The position numbers were made by a program, and so were the translations under genes. A DNA stretch of 64,000 bases. Origin: UBA7803 sp034522075. Lineage in GTDB: Bacteria; Pseudomonadota; Gammaproteobacteria; Pseudomonadales; Azotimanducaceae. This document shows positions 45,171 through 54,704 of this stretch, piece after piece; the stretch's first letter is position 1, and every line of letters starts with the position of its first letter. A model generated the notes under the pieces. That model was not told where the DNA came from. It was given only the letters and a program-made list of their open reading frames with translations, and made no database searches. Location of the stretch: positions 166,045-230,044 of the forward strand of contig JAXHLO010000030.1 of the NCBI GenBank assembly GCA_034522075.1, in the 5' to 3' direction.

Positions 45171-45995
45171 ATGTTGCTGGCCGTGGTGGGAACCGGATTG
45201 ATCGGCGGGTCGTTTGCCCTGGCAGCGCGGCGCCAACGTCTGTTCGACGAGATCGTCGGAGTCGAGCCGGATGCCGCACACGGCAGACGTGCCCTGGCGC
45301 TGGGCCTGGTAGATCGCCTGGCCGAAGACGTGCCGCCGAATGCCGACGCCGTGCTGCTGGCGGGCCCCAGCCAGACCATCGCGCCGTGGGTGGTGCGTCT
45401 TGCCGGGCACGCCGGCGTGGTGTTCGATGCCGGCAGCGTGAAAGGCGCGGTTCTCGAGCAGGTGCGCGGCGGGTGCGCCGGTGAACTGCCGCCGCGGTTC
45501 GTGCCCTGTCACCCCCTGGCGGGCAGCGAGCGCAGCGGCCCCGATGCCGCGGCGGCGGATCTATACCGCGATGCGGAGGTGATCGTCACGCCGGGCAGCG
45601 AGACCGATACAGCGGCCGTCGAACAGGTGTCCGGCTGGTGGCGCGCCATCGGTGCCCGGGTGCTGACCATGGATCCCGACAGCCACGATGCGATCCTGGC
45701 CGTCACCAGTCATCTGCCGCACCTGCTGGCCTTCGCCTACCTGCAGCAGGTGCGGGACGGGCATCTGCCCCATACGGCGGGGGGCTTTCGTGACTTCACC
45801 CGTATTGGCGCTGCCGACGCGGATATGTGGGCGCCGATCTTCGAGCTCAATCGCACGCCGCTGCTGGCCGCCCTCGATGATCTCGAGGCTTCTCTGATAC
45901 GGGCGCGCACGCTGCTGAACGATGCCGACGGCGGCGGCCTGCGCGACTTCATCCGCCAGGCCGGGACGCGGCGCGGGGCCCCGGACCGTGACTGA
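45171..45995 (+). CDS. tyrA: Prephenate dehydrogenase
   Basis: TyrA oxidises prephenate to 4-hydroxyphenylpyruvate. 274 aa. The Rossmann motif is AVVGTGLIGGSFALAAR, the catalytic His region is FVPCHPLAGSERSGPDAA, and TSHLPHLLAFAYL and GGFRDFTRIGAADADMW follow. In Pseudomonas this gene is fused to aroA; here the protein ends after the dehydrogenase and cmk follows at once, so aroA is missing from its usual place. It overlaps cmk by 8 bp. Confidence 0.94.
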   Translation: MLLAVVGTGLIGGSFALAARRQRLFDEIVGVEPDAAHGRRALALGLVDRLAEDVPPNADAVLLAGPSQTIAPWVVRLAGHAGVVFDAGSVKGAVLEQVRGGCAGELPPRFVPCHPLAGSERSGPDAAAADLYRDAEVIVTPGSETDTAAVEQVSGWWRAIGARVLTMDPDSHDAILAVTSHLPHLLAFAYLQQVRDGHLPHTAGGFRDFTRIGAADADMWAPIFELNRTPLLAALDDLEASLIRARTLLNDADGGGLRDFIRQAGTRRGAPDRD

Positions 45996-46659
45996 CGCGC
46001 CAGTCATCGCCATCGACGGCCCCAGCGGCTCCGGCAAAGGCACGATTTCGGCCCTGCTCGCGCAACGCCTCGGCTGGCACCTGCTGGACAGCGGCGCCCT
46101 GTATCGGGTCGTAGCCTGTGAGGCCCTGGCGCGCGGCGTGGCGCTGGACGATGCCCGGGCGCTGGCGGCCATGGCCCGGGGCCTGGTGATCGTTTTTGCG
46201 GCCGACGGAGTCACCGTGGACGGCCGCGACCGCAGTGACGACATCCGCAGTGAAAGCGCCGGCGAAGGCGCTTCCCGGGTCGCCGCCCTGCAGCCCGTGC
46301 GCGACGCCATTCTGGACGTGCAGCGGGCGCAGCGCCGGCCGCCGGGCCTGGTCGCCGATGGCCGCGACATGGGAACCGTGGTGTTCCCCGACGCCGGCCT
46401 GAAAGTATTCCTCGACGCTTCTGTGCAGGTGCGCGCAGAGCGCCGCTACCGGCAACTGCTCGAGCAGGGGCAGCAGGCGAACGCGGACGACGTACTGGAG
46501 AGTCTGCGGGAGCGCGACCACCGGGACCGTGCCCGGGCCGTTGCGCCGCTGCGGCCGGCAACCGACGCGCGGATCATCGACAGTTCGAACCTGGGCGTGG
46601 CGAGCGTGCTCGACCGGGTGCTGGAGGCCGCTGCGGCGCGTGGCCTGGTGGGCGTTTGA
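45988..46659 (+). CDS. cmk: Cytidylate kinase
   Basis: Cmk phosphorylates CMP and dCMP. The P-loop is IAIDGPSGSGKGTISALLA; LLDSGALYRVVA, VADGRDMGTVVFPDAG and RERDHRDRARAVAPLRPA follow. 223 aa, starting at GTG 45988. The C-terminus (ARIIDSSNLGVASVLDRV) departs from the usual LIDSTxLSIxxV. A second, more typical cmk 3' end survives at 48388-48588, next to rpsA, so this copy may be a replacement for the original gene. Confidence 0.95.
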   Translation: MTDAPVIAIDGPSGSGKGTISALLAQRLGWHLLDSGALYRVVACEALARGVALDDARALAAMARGLVIVFAADGVTVDGRDRSDDIRSESAGEGASRVAALQPVRDAILDVQRAQRRPPGLVADGRDMGTVVFPDAGLKVFLDASVQVRAERRYRQLLEQGQQANADDVLESLRERDHRDRARAVAPLRPATDARIIDSSNLGVASVLDRVLEAAAARGLVGV

Positions 46660-46743
46660 GCGGATGCCGGCCGCGGCCGATTTGTACAATTCAACGGCAC
46701 GCTGCCTGGGGTAACTTCTTCTGCAAACCGGAGGAGAAGTGTC

Positions 46744-47538
46744 ATGGCCGTCCAACGATGGATCTGCGGGGTTTTCGGCTGGTGCTGCGCCGCCGCCAGC
46801 CTGGCAGCGGCGCCGAGTATCGACGTCGTGGGGCTCAGCCTGTCCCAGGGCGGCGAAGCGGATGGCCTGCTCACTGACGTGACGCGGGTAGAACTGCGGG
46901 TGACGATACCGGGAGAAACCATTCTGGGCCTGGCGGATGGCTCCTTGATCGAGCACATGCGCGACGATACCGGGAAGGTCCTCATCGGTCCTGATGTCAC
47001 CACGGCGGCTGAGGCCGCTGCAGCCATCCCGGGACCGCCCGGCATGCGTGCGACGTCTTCCCTTGAAGGGAGTATTCGTCGTGATGCGGTTTCGGTAGCG
47101 CCTGGGGGACAGGATATGTTCATCTCCGTGGTGGCACCGTTGCTGCCGGCCGCCGATGCATCACGGGTCGAGGTCGACGGGACGCTGGTCGTAAATGTGG
47201 TTGGCGAAGGCGAGCGCGTGGTTACCCTCACGGACGTGGATCTGGATGACGATTGGGGGTCGGATCTCGAGGTCGACGGCCAGCGGCTCAGTTGTCGGCT
47301 GGACGAGTCCAGCGGCAGCGGGGCCGAGCGCGTCAGCGGCTTTTACTGCTACGGCAATCAGGTCGATGTGCTGCGCATCGTCGCGCGCGGATCCGAATCG
47401 GTGGCCATTGCCTCCGCGGACGGCAGACCGAATCTGGCCGTTCGCGGTGAAACCACGGGTCTGACGCTGGATTTCATGCTGCCGCGCCCGGAACCGGTGG
47501 AGGTGCTCGTACAAGCGGAGTTCGGCATCGGCCTTTGA
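46744..47538 (+). CDS. Exported protein of unknown function between cmk and rpsA
   Basis: A 264-residue protein with a likely signal peptide (residues 1-23, CCAAASLAAAPS). The mature part is acidic and predicted mainly beta: VELRVTIPGETILGLA, VVTLTDVDLDDDWGSDLEVD and GETTGLTLDFMLP. Three cysteines lie in the signal region and two in the mature part (LSCRL, FYCYG), which could pair. GGAGGAGAAG stands just before ATG 46744. It interrupts the conserved cmk-rpsA order. No family recognised. Confidence 0.7.
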   Translation: MAVQRWICGVFGWCCAAASLAAAPSIDVVGLSLSQGGEADGLLTDVTRVELRVTIPGETILGLADGSLIEHMRDDTGKVLIGPDVTTAAEAAAAIPGPPGMRATSSLEGSIRRDAVSVAPGGQDMFISVVAPLLPAADASRVEVDGTLVVNVVGEGERVVTLTDVDLDDDWGSDLEVDGQRLSCRLDESSGSGAERVSGFYCYGNQVDVLRIVARGSESVAIASADGRPNLAVRGETTGLTLDFMLPRPEPVEVLVQAEFGIGL

Positions 47539-47581
47539 CCGGCGGGGTTGTTCGCCTCGGTGGCGTCGCAGCGGCTGCAGA

Positions 47582-48241
47582 TCAGCTTAAGCCGCTGGCA
47601 TCCCATACCGGCACGCCGAGAAACTCGCCGAGCCGCTGGGCATCCGCTCTGATCGCCTCCTGCTTAGCGTGATCCACCAGATTCAGGCGGCTGCCGTCGC
47701 GAAGCACCAGATTGATCTCGAAACTCCGGTATGAGCGGCCTTTAGAGCCGCTGACCCGTTCACCGATTACTTGTACGGCGCCCACATCGGAGAGAACGGC
47801 AGCATTGGCCTGGTCCCGGGCGGCCGACTCGGACTTCGGCGCTCTGTGTCCTTTCCAGCACAGGCCCGTCTGCTTGTCGAGCACGATGGGTCGGGTGAAC
47901 CAGTATCCGAGAAGCAGGCCGACGGCGGCGATGGAGCCGCCGATGAACACCTCGGTCGAGACCGTGCCGCCGGCGGCGAAAAAGCTCTTCAGGGCAAGGA
48001 ATGCACCGGTGGCAACCGCCGCCCCGGCAATCAGCAGAGGACCGGCGGCCGCTTTGAACGCCAGCCGTTCGGGGGACACAGCCTTCAGCGTCCGTGACCG
48101 GGTATTGGTGCCGCCCCGGTTTGCCGGCCGCCAATCGGTCTGCCTGGCCAGAGGGTCGTCGAACGCCTCTTCGATGCGGCGAACCGACGCTCTGGCCTCC
48201 TCAGCCGCCTGCTCCAGCTTGTCTTTGAGCTTGTTCAGCAT
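47582..48241 (-). CDS. Two-helix membrane protein of unknown function
   Basis: 219 residues. A charged N-terminal coiled segment (KLKDKLEQAAEEARASVRRIEEAF) is followed by two membrane helices (about 68-87 and 97-115). A soluble C-terminal domain contains VLDKQTGLCWKG, SYRSFEINLVLRDGSRLNLVDH and LGEFLGVPVWDASG. The last part resembles bacterial PH-like domains seen in membrane proteins, a weak impression. It lies opposite to the surrounding operon in the inserted block between cmk and its remnant. The 146 bp upstream contain no gene that I can support. Confidence 0.68.
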   Translation of the reverse strand: MLNKLKDKLEQAAEEARASVRRIEEAFDDPLARQTDWRPANRGGTNTRSRTLKAVSPERLAFKAAAGPLLIAGAAVATGAFLALKSFFAAGGTVSTEVFIGGSIAAVGLLLGYWFTRPIVLDKQTGLCWKGHRAPKSESAARDQANAAVLSDVGAVQVIGERVSGSKGRSYRSFEINLVLRDGSRLNLVDHAKQEAIRADAQRLGEFLGVPVWDASGLS

Positions 48242-48387
48242 GCTTCGTACCGGGCCGCAAGGGAGCCGGAAGCATAGAGGGGTTTGGGGGCACGGGATTG
48301 TAAAAAGCGGTCATCCGGGCTGTGCGTCCCGGGCGTTGCGCAAGGTTACCTCCGGGGCGCCAGTACTGTGATCAGAACCGGTTGTAA

Positions 48388-48588
48388 AACAACAGGTTAA
48401 GTGGTAGCCTCGCCGGCCTTCTCGCAAGCATCCGGAAAACGGACGAGCGAGACTGAAGGCGTGCCATAGTGCCGCTGCGCCCCGCTTCGGACGCGATTCT
48501 CATCGACAGCACCACGATGTCCATCGACCAGGTGCTCGAGCGAGTACTCGACGCGGCCGGTGCGGCGCAGTTGCGTAAGGCACATTAA
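48388..48588 (+). pseudogene. 3' fragment of a second cmk gene
   Basis: The frame reads LAGLLASIRKTDERD-stop-RRAIVPLRPASDAI, then LIDSTTMSIDQVLERVLDAA and ends AQLRKAH-TAA at 48588. This matches the last 60 or so residues of cytidylate kinase (RERDERD..RAVAPL, LIDSTxLSIxxV) with one internal TGA at 48454. It fits the consensus better than the end of the intact cmk at 46659. It lies directly upstream of rpsA, the normal place for cmk, so it is probably the remains of the native gene. Confidence 0.8.
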
Positions 48589-48705
48589 AGTAACCAACCG
48601 GCTTGTTCGGCTGCGTTCCGAACCTGACCGCAACACATTAACGGAGAGTTCACGTCGCCCGCACGGTTGGCGCTGCCGTCAAGCACCGGGTTCTGTGACA
48701 CAACT

Positions 48706-50391
48706 ATGAGCGAAAGTTTTGCCGATCTATTTGAAGAAAGCCTGCGCACCGTCGAGATGGAACCCGGTTCCATCGTTACCGGCACGGTGGTCGACATCAA
48801 CAATGAATGGGTGGTCGTACACGCAGGGCTGAAGTCCGAAGGTGTCATTCCGCGCAGCCAGTTCCTCGACGAAAACGGGGAATTCAACCTGCAGATTGGC
48901 GATCAGGTTCACGTCGCCATGGAAGTGGTCGACGACGGCTGGGGGGAAACCCGGCTGTCGCGCGAGAAAGCCAAGCGCGCGGAAACCTGGCGCATGCTGG
49001 AAGAAGCCTTCGACAAGCACGAAGTGGTGGAAGGGCAGATCAGCGGCAAGGTGAAAGGCGGGTTTACCGTCGACATCAACGAAATCCGCGCGTTCCTGCC
49101 GGGTTCGCTGGTAGACATCCGGCCGCTGCGGGAAACCGCCCACCTGGAAGGCAAACCGCTCGAATTCAAGGTCATCAAACTCGATCAGAAGCGCAACAAC
49201 GTGGTGGTCTCGCGCCGCGCCGTGCTGGAAGCCGAGAACAGCGCCGAGCGCGAAGCGCTGCTGGAATCGCTCCAGGAAGGCCAGGTGATCAAGGGCATCG
49301 TCAAGAACCTCACCGACTACGGCGCCTTCGTCGACCTCGGCGGCGTCGACGGCCTGCTGCACATCACCGACATGGCCTGGAAGCGCATCAAGCATCCCAG
49401 CGAGATGGTCAACGTGGGCGACGAAATCGACGTCAAGGTGCTCAAGTTCGATCGCGACAAGATGCGCGTTTCGCTGGGCCTGAAGCAACTGGGCGAGGAT
49501 CCCTGGCACGATATCGTGCAGCGTTATCCGGAAAGCACCGCGGTCACGGGCCACGGTCACCAACCTCACCGATTACGGCTGCTTTGCCGAGATCGAGGAA
49601 GGTGTCGAAGGCCTGGTGCACGTCTCCGAAATGGACTGGACCAACAAGAACATCCACCCGTCCAAGGTGGTCGAGATCGGCGACGAAGTGGAAGTCATGA
49701 TCCTCGACATCGATGAGGAGCGTCGCCGGATCTCGCTGGGCATCAAGCAGTGCCAGCCCAACCCCTGGGAAGACTTCGCCAGACATCACGCCAAGGGCGA
49801 CCGTATCAGCGGCAAGATCAAGTCGATTACCGACTTCGGCATCTTCATCGGCCTGGAAGGCGGCATCGACGGTCTGGTGCACCTGTCCGACATCTCCTGG
49901 AACGAGCCCGGGGAGAATGCCGTGCGCCGTTACAGCAAGGGCGACGAGATCGAGACGGTGATTCTGTCGATCGATGCCGAGCGCGAGCGTATATCCCTGG
50001 GCGTCAAGCAGCTCGACAGACGATCCCTTCTACCGAGTACGTGGCGGTCAACGACCGTGGTGCGGTGGTGAAAGGCGTGGTCAAGGAAGTGGAGCCCAAG
50101 GAAGCCGTGGTGGAACTGGCCGACGAGGTCACCGGTACCCTCAAAGCCTCCGAGATCAGTGTCGACCGGGTGGAAGATGCCCGCAACGTGCTGAACGTCG
50201 GCGACGAGGTAGAGGTCAAGATCATCAGCGTCGATCGCAAGAACCGCAACATCGGCCTGTCCATCAAGTCCAAGGACGTGGAAGACGAGCGCACGGCTGT
50301 GCGCGATCACCGCGGCCGTGAGACCGAGCGGCCAGCTACCACCCTGGGCGATCTCATCAAGCAGCAGATGGACCAGGGCAGCGACGAGTGA
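48706..50391 (+). CDS. rpsA: 30S ribosomal protein S1, with three apparent insertions
   Basis: S1 binds mRNA on the 30S subunit. Six S1 repeats are visible, such as GSIVTGTVVDINNEWVVVHAG, GQVIKGIVKNLTDYGAFVDLG and GVVKEVEPKEAVVEL. The frame breaks near 49551 (an extra C restores TGTVTNLTDYGCFAEIEEG) and at two places near 50018 and 50031 (extra A and T; corrected QLDDDPFTEYVAVN). 1686 bases minus three is 561 codons, the normal size. An essential gene with three insertions points to sequence error. There is no strong Shine-Dalgarno, as usual for rpsA; 117 bp of leader precede it and may carry autoregulation. Confidence 0.95.
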
Positions 50392-50434
50392 CGGACAGTC
50401 GCTGCAATCGGGATGCGCCGACCGGCGATGGGCT

Positions 50435-50749
50435 ATGACCAAGTCCGAGCTCATCGAACTCATCGCGGCCAAGCAGTCGCAGCTCTCCGTGAAAGACGTG
50501 GAGCTGGCGGTCAAGACCATCATCGAGCAGATGGCCGAAACCCTGGCTGCTGGCGAGCGCATCGAGATCCGTGGGTTCGGCAGCTTTTCCCTGCACTATC
50601 GGGCGCCACGGATCGGCCGCAACCCGAAAACCGGCGAATCGGTGGGGCTGGCCGGCAAGTACGTGCCGCACTTCAAGCCCGGCAAGGAACTGCGCGACCG
50701 GGTCAACGACGGTCTCAAACGGGAGCGCCGCGAGCCGGAGGATGCTTAG
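50435..50749 (+). CDS. ihfB: Integration host factor beta subunit
   Basis: DNA-bending protein of the HU/IHF family, 104 aa. MTKSELIELIAAKQSQLSVKD, IEIRGFGSFSLHYRAPRIGR and NPKTGESVGLAGKYVPHFKPGKELRDRVN include the beta-arm Pro that intercalates in DNA. In Pseudomonas it borders the O-antigen locus, and that is also the case here. It is 43 bp after rpsA. Confidence 0.97.
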   Translation: MTKSELIELIAAKQSQLSVKDVELAVKTIIEQMAETLAAGERIEIRGFGSFSLHYRAPRIGRNPKTGESVGLAGKYVPHFKPGKELRDRVNDGLKRERREPEDA

Positions 50750-50768
50750 TGTCGGGGCCCACTAGCCC

Positions 50769-51062
50769 ATGAAGGCCCTGAGCAGAACGTTCTGGGCCGG
50801 GCTCGCCATCGTGCTTTTCTGCGTGGCGCTGCTGGCTGTGAACCAGAGCCAGGTAGCCCTGAAATTTCTCGGCTGGCAGACCCCGGAAGTGAGTGTTTTC
50901 TGGTGGCTGCTGCTGGCTTTTCTGCTCGGTGCGGCCGTCAGTTCCGTGGGCTGCGGTCTGGTAACGTTGCGTCTGCGCATGCGTCAGCGCTCTCTCGGCA
51001 GAAAGCTCGATGCCTGCAATCGGGAGCTGGAAAAGCTGCGCGCCCTGAACCTCGAAGACTGA
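50769..51062 (+). CDS. lapA: LapA family membrane protein
   Basis: A 97-residue protein with two helices (about 9-26 and 43-64) and a C-terminal amphipathic coil (RSLGRKLDACNRELEKLRAL). FWAGLAIVLFCVALLAVNQSQVALKFLG is typical of LapA (YciS). It works with LapB in controlling LpxC and LPS transport. Directly followed by lapB. Confidence 0.92.
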   Translation: MKALSRTFWAGLAIVLFCVALLAVNQSQVALKFLGWQTPEVSVFWWLLLAFLLGAAVSSVGCGLVTLRLRMRQRSLGRKLDACNRELEKLRALNLED

Positions 51063-51080
51063 GGCGCCCCGCCGCGCGCC

Positions 51081-52253
51081 ATGGCCGACAATCTACTCCT
51101 CTATCTGCTGCTGCTGGCTGCCCTGGCCGCCGGTTTCCTGCTCGGCCGCCGTGAGCGGCGCCGCCGGCGTATGCCCGGGCGGCTGACTCAGGCCTATGTC
51201 ACCAGCCTGAATGAACTGGTCAAGGATCAGAAGAATCTCGATATCGATGCGCTGGTAGCCGCCATCGAGGCCCGTGACGACAGCATCGACACCCGATTGG
51301 CATTGGGCTCCCTGGTTCGCCGGCGCGGCGAGGTGGACAAGGCCATCCGCATCCATCAAGGCCTGCTGGCGCGTCCAGGGCTCAGCGGCGCGCAGCGTTC
51401 CCAGACGGAACTGGAACTGGCCCGTGACTACATGGCTGCGGGGTTGCTTGGCCGTGCCGAAAACCTGCTGCTGGAACTCGGCCGTCGTGATCCCGATTCC
51501 GTGGAGACCGCGCAGCAGGCGCTGCTGGATCTCTATCAGCGGGAGCGGGAGTGGCAGCGCGCCGTGGAAGTGGGCTCACAACTCGCCCGACGGGACAGCG
51601 CTGTCTATAACAAGCTCGCCCACTTTCAGTGTGAGTTGGCCCAGGCGGCTCTGGAGCGCGGCGATCTGACCACGGCCGAGGCGGAACTGGCCCGGGCCCG
51701 CAAGTTCGACGAGCACTGCCCGCGGGTCAGTCTGCTGAGTGCGGAGGCCGCCCTGGCAGCGCAGCGGTTCGACGCTGCCAGGCGGCTGTTGCGTCAGGCC
51801 ACGGCCGAGGAGGCCGATTGCATTCCGCTGGCGGTGGGGCCGTATGCGCGGGCCTGCCGGGCTCTGAATGACGACGCGGACTACGCAGCTTTCCTCGAAG
51901 ACTGTCTGCGGCATGGCCCGTTTCCGGAGGTGGTGGAGGAACTGGCCGCCCGGGTGGCGGAGCGCGAGGGGGCCGGCGCGGCGGCGGAGTTCGTCGTGGA
52001 ACAGCTGCTGCGCAATCCCAGTCTCGGCGGTTTCGTGGCTCTGCTCGAGTACCTGGGACGTGACCGCCAGGCCCTGGCCCCGGAGCGTGTCGAGCAGGTA
52101 CATCGTTATTCGCGGGCACTGCTCGAACGCCAGACGAACTACCGCTGCAGCAACTGCGGCTTTTCCAGCCGACTGCTCATGTGGCAGTGCCCGAGCTGTC
52201 ACGAGTGGGGGCTCGGCAAGCCCATCGTCAGTGCGCAGCAGGCTTTGAACTAG
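51081..52253 (+). CDS. lapB: LPS assembly regulator LapB (YciM)
   Basis: LapB has an N-terminal membrane helix (about 5-21), TPR repeats through about residue 340, and a C-terminal rubredoxin-like metal site with two pairs of cysteines (YRCSNCGF and WQCPSCHEWG). LTQAYVTSLNELVKDQKNLDID near the start is canonical. 390 aa. In E. coli LapB directs LpxC to FtsH. Complete. Confidence 0.96.
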   Translation: MADNLLLYLLLLAALAAGFLLGRRERRRRRMPGRLTQAYVTSLNELVKDQKNLDIDALVAAIEARDDSIDTRLALGSLVRRRGEVDKAIRIHQGLLARPGLSGAQRSQTELELARDYMAAGLLGRAENLLLELGRRDPDSVETAQQALLDLYQREREWQRAVEVGSQLARRDSAVYNKLAHFQCELAQAALERGDLTTAEAELARARKFDEHCPRVSLLSAEAALAAQRFDAARRLLRQATAEEADCIPLAVGPYARACRALNDDADYAAFLEDCLRHGPFPEVVEELAARVAEREGAGAAAEFVVEQLLRNPSLGGFVALLEYLGRDRQALAPERVEQVHRYSRALLERQTNYRCSNCGFSSRLLMWQCPSCHEWGLGKPIVSAQQALN

Positions 52254-52413
52254 CCGTTCCGGCCCGGCGTTCCAGCCCGGGATGTGCGGCAGCGACGTTG
52301 TCTGCACCTGAATGGCGGCACTGGCGTGCAGCCGCCCGGGCCCCTGACCCACAGACTTCCGTCTCCAGCCCGGTAGCCTTTGAGCCCCTTAAGCAACGCT
52401 CGAAGAGGTCGTC

Positions 52414-52695
52414 ATGATCAGAATCTGCAAAGCGGCGCTGATCGCGCTGATGCTGTCCCTGTCCAGCCTGGCGTGGTCCGTCGGCGAGGACGAACCCCTG
52501 GTGAACATCAACACCGCCGATGCGGTCGCGCTGGCCCAGGGGCTCACCGGCGTGGGCGATGCCCGCGCCGAGGCCATCGTGCGCTATCGCGAGGAGCACG
52601 GCCAGTTCGTCGATGTTTACGAACTGGCCAACGTGAAGGGCATCGGCGAGCGCACGGTGGAAATGAACGCCGAGCGCATCGTGCTGAAAGACTAG
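52414..52695 (+). CDS. ComEA-like helix-hairpin-helix protein
   Basis: A 93-residue exported protein: signal peptide (about 1-22) then two HhH motifs (PLVNINTADAVALAQGLTGVG and ELANVKGIGERTVEMN). Such small ComEA relatives bind DNA in the periplasm, often for uptake. No other competence genes are in the window. It sits between lapB and the O-antigen genes. Confidence 0.88.
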   Translation: MIRICKAALIALMLSLSSLAWSVGEDEPLVNINTADAVALAQGLTGVGDARAEAIVRYREEHGQFVDVYELANVKGIGERTVEMNAERIVLKD

Positions 52696-52806
52696 CCGCG
52701 ACGCAGCATCATCCAGCGGTTAAGATACCGGCCCGTGTAAGTCGTTCACGGGCCGTATCCTGATTCCTGCCTCGCTCATCTGCAGCCGCCGTCCGCGCCG
52801 CGCACC

Positions 52807-53727
52807 GTGACCGTATCGCTGGTTACCGGCGCCGGCGGTTTCGTGGGCGGGCATCTGTGCCGCACACTGGCCGCCCGCGGCCACGACGTGCGCCGGGTGT
52901 CCCGGGCGGCGCAGCAGCACTCCGGGGCGCCTGTCAGCGTGCTGGAAACCGATGAGCCCGCCCTGACCCGCGTGCTCGGCGGCGTGGACAACGTGTACTT
53001 CCTGGCCGGCGTGGCGCATCGGCCGCTGTCCGCGGCGGATGCCGACATGCTCCATGCCGTCAATGTCGCCGCACCGCTGCGCTGGCTGCAGGCCGCCGAG
53101 CGGGCTGGCGTAGGTCGTTTCATCTGGTTGTCGAGCATCAAGGTGCTCGGTGACACCAGTTCGAGACCGTTGACCCCGCAGGATCCGCTTGCGCCGGCCG
53201 ATGCCTATGCGCGCAGCAAGGCGGCCGCGGAAGAGGCACTGCTGGGTTCGACGTGCAGCGGGGTGTCCCTGGCCGTGGTGCGCCCGCCCCTGGTTTACGG
53301 TCCGGGCGTGGGCGGCAATTTCGCTGCGCTGTTGCGCTGGGCTGCCGGCCCCGCGCCGCTGCCGCTGGGCTGTGCAACGGCGCTGCGCAGCCTGGTAGCC
53401 GTGGGCAATCTGTGTGATCTGCTGGGACGCCTGAGCCTGGATGGCAGCGGGGTGTATCACGTGGCCGATGACGACGATGTCCACGTTGCGGCGCTGCTCA
53501 GCGAGGTGCGCCGCTTGCTGGGCCGGCCGCCGCGGCTGCTGGCCGTACCCCGGCCCGTCATGCGCGCGGCGGCGCAGATAGCCGGACGCCGGGCGGTTTA
53601 TCAGCGGCTGTTCGAACCGCTGCAGGTCGATACGGCGGCGACGCGTCAGGCTTTGGCCTGGCAGCCGCCGCAGAGCCGGGCCGAGGCTCTGCAGGAGACG
53701 GTGGCATGGTTGCCGACGTCGCGCTGA
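52807..53727 (+). CDS. NAD-dependent nucleotide-sugar epimerase/dehydratase (WbpV-like)
   Basis: An extended SDR of 306 aa, starting at GTG 52807. The NAD motif is VTGAGGFVGGHLCRTLAARG, followed by VAHRPLSAADADMLHAVN, the catalytic Ser in RFIWLSSIKVLGDT and YxxxK in YARSK. The context (WbpL- and WbpM-type genes directly downstream) suggests a UDP-N-acetyl sugar 4-epimerase or reductase for O-antigen precursors. The exact sugar is not determinable here. Confidence 0.86.
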   Translation: MTVSLVTGAGGFVGGHLCRTLAARGHDVRRVSRAAQQHSGAPVSVLETDEPALTRVLGGVDNVYFLAGVAHRPLSAADADMLHAVNVAAPLRWLQAAERAGVGRFIWLSSIKVLGDTSSRPLTPQDPLAPADAYARSKAAAEEALLGSTCSGVSLAVVRPPLVYGPGVGGNFAALLRWAAGPAPLPLGCATALRSLVAVGNLCDLLGRLSLDGSGVYHVADDDDVHVAALLSEVRRLLGRPPRLLAVPRPVMRAAAQIAGRRAVYQRLFEPLQVDTAATRQALAWQPPQSRAEALQETVAWLPTSR

Positions 53728-54704
53728 TGCTGCTCGTCGGCGCCTTCGCCGTCACTGTCGTGCTGCAGTGGCTCACGGTGTGGTGTGCCCGGCGCCTGAG
53801 CATCCATGCCCATCCGAACGAGCGCAGTTTTCACGACCGGCCCACGCCCACCGGCGGCGGCGTAGCCTTCGTGGCCGTCATGCTGGGTTATCTTGTCTGG
53901 CTGGCCCTGAGCGGCGCGGCGTCGGCCCTGGCACTGGCGGCCGCCGGGACGGCCGTGGCCGCTGCCGGGTTGTGGGACGATCTGCGCGAGACCTCGCCGG
54001 CTCTGCGCCTGCTGGTTCAGGGCGTGGCCGCTGGCGTCTGTGTCTGGATATTGCTGCCCCAGGCCCAGTGGCTGCTGGTGCTGGCGGTGTTCATCGGCCT
54101 GGTCTGGCACATCAATCTGTACAATTTCATGGACGGTATCGATGGCATCGCCGGCGTCCAGACGCTGGTGTTCGCCGTGGGCGCTCATGTGGTTGCCGGC
54201 GGTGTGGCCGGCTGGCCGGGCGATCTGCTGTGGCTGTGTGTCGGCAGCGTGACCGCGTTTCTGGTGTTCAACTGGCCGCCTGCACGGGTGTTCATGGGCG
54301 ATGTGGGCAGCGGCTTTCTCGGGCTGCTGATCGGTGCTCTGGCCGTGCTGTTGTGGCAGCAGCAGTCTCTGCCGCTGGCGGCGTCGCTCATCCTGTTGGC
54401 CGGGTTCTGGCTAGATGCCAGCTATACGCTTATAGTTAGAATATTGACGGGGCAGTCATTTACCCAGGCGCATCGAAGCCACCTCTACCAGAAGGTGGCC
54501 TTGAGACGAGGGCATTTGTGGACCACGGTTTGTTTTCTGCTGTATGCGGTGTTCTGGCTTATGCCGCTCGCCTGGTTGAGCGCCCGTTTCCCTGCCGATT
54601 TCCCGCCTGCTACCCTGCTCTGGGTGCTGCCCGCGGCCGCCCCGCTGGCAGCGGCAGCCTGGTGGCTGCGCGCCGGCACGCCGGAGCCGCAAAACCATGA
54701 ATGA
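53706..54704 (+). CDS. Undecaprenyl-phosphate sugar phosphotransferase (WbpL family)
   Basis: Polytopic enzyme, 332 aa, with about ten helices, that starts O-antigen units on the lipid carrier. The WecA/MraY motifs are DRPTPTGGGVAFV, GLWDDLRETSP, INLYNFMDGIDGIAG, FMGDVGSGFLGLL and the HRSHLYQK loop. It overlaps the epimerase by 22 bp and the next gene by 8 bp. Confidence 0.9.
   Translation: MVADVALMLLVGAFAVTVVLQWLTVWCARRLSIHAHPNERSFHDRPTPTGGGVAFVAVMLGYLVWLALSGAASALALAAAGTAVAAAGLWDDLRETSPALRLLVQGVAAGVCVWILLPQAQWLLVLAVFIGLVWHINLYNFMDGIDGIAGVQTLVFAVGAHVVAGGVAGWPGDLLWLCVGSVTAFLVFNWPPARVFMGDVGSGFLGLLIGALAVLLWQQQSLPLAASLILLAGFWLDASYTLIVRILTGQSFTQAHRSHLYQKVALRRGHLWTTVCFLLYAVFWLMPLAWLSARFPADFPPATLLWVLPAAAPLAAAAWWLRAGTPEPQNHE

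Noticed and set aside
48706..50391. Programmed frameshifting in rpsA, pheA or yejF
   Set aside because: No slippery heptamers or downstream structures of the known kind are evident, and single-base removal restores family sequence at every site.
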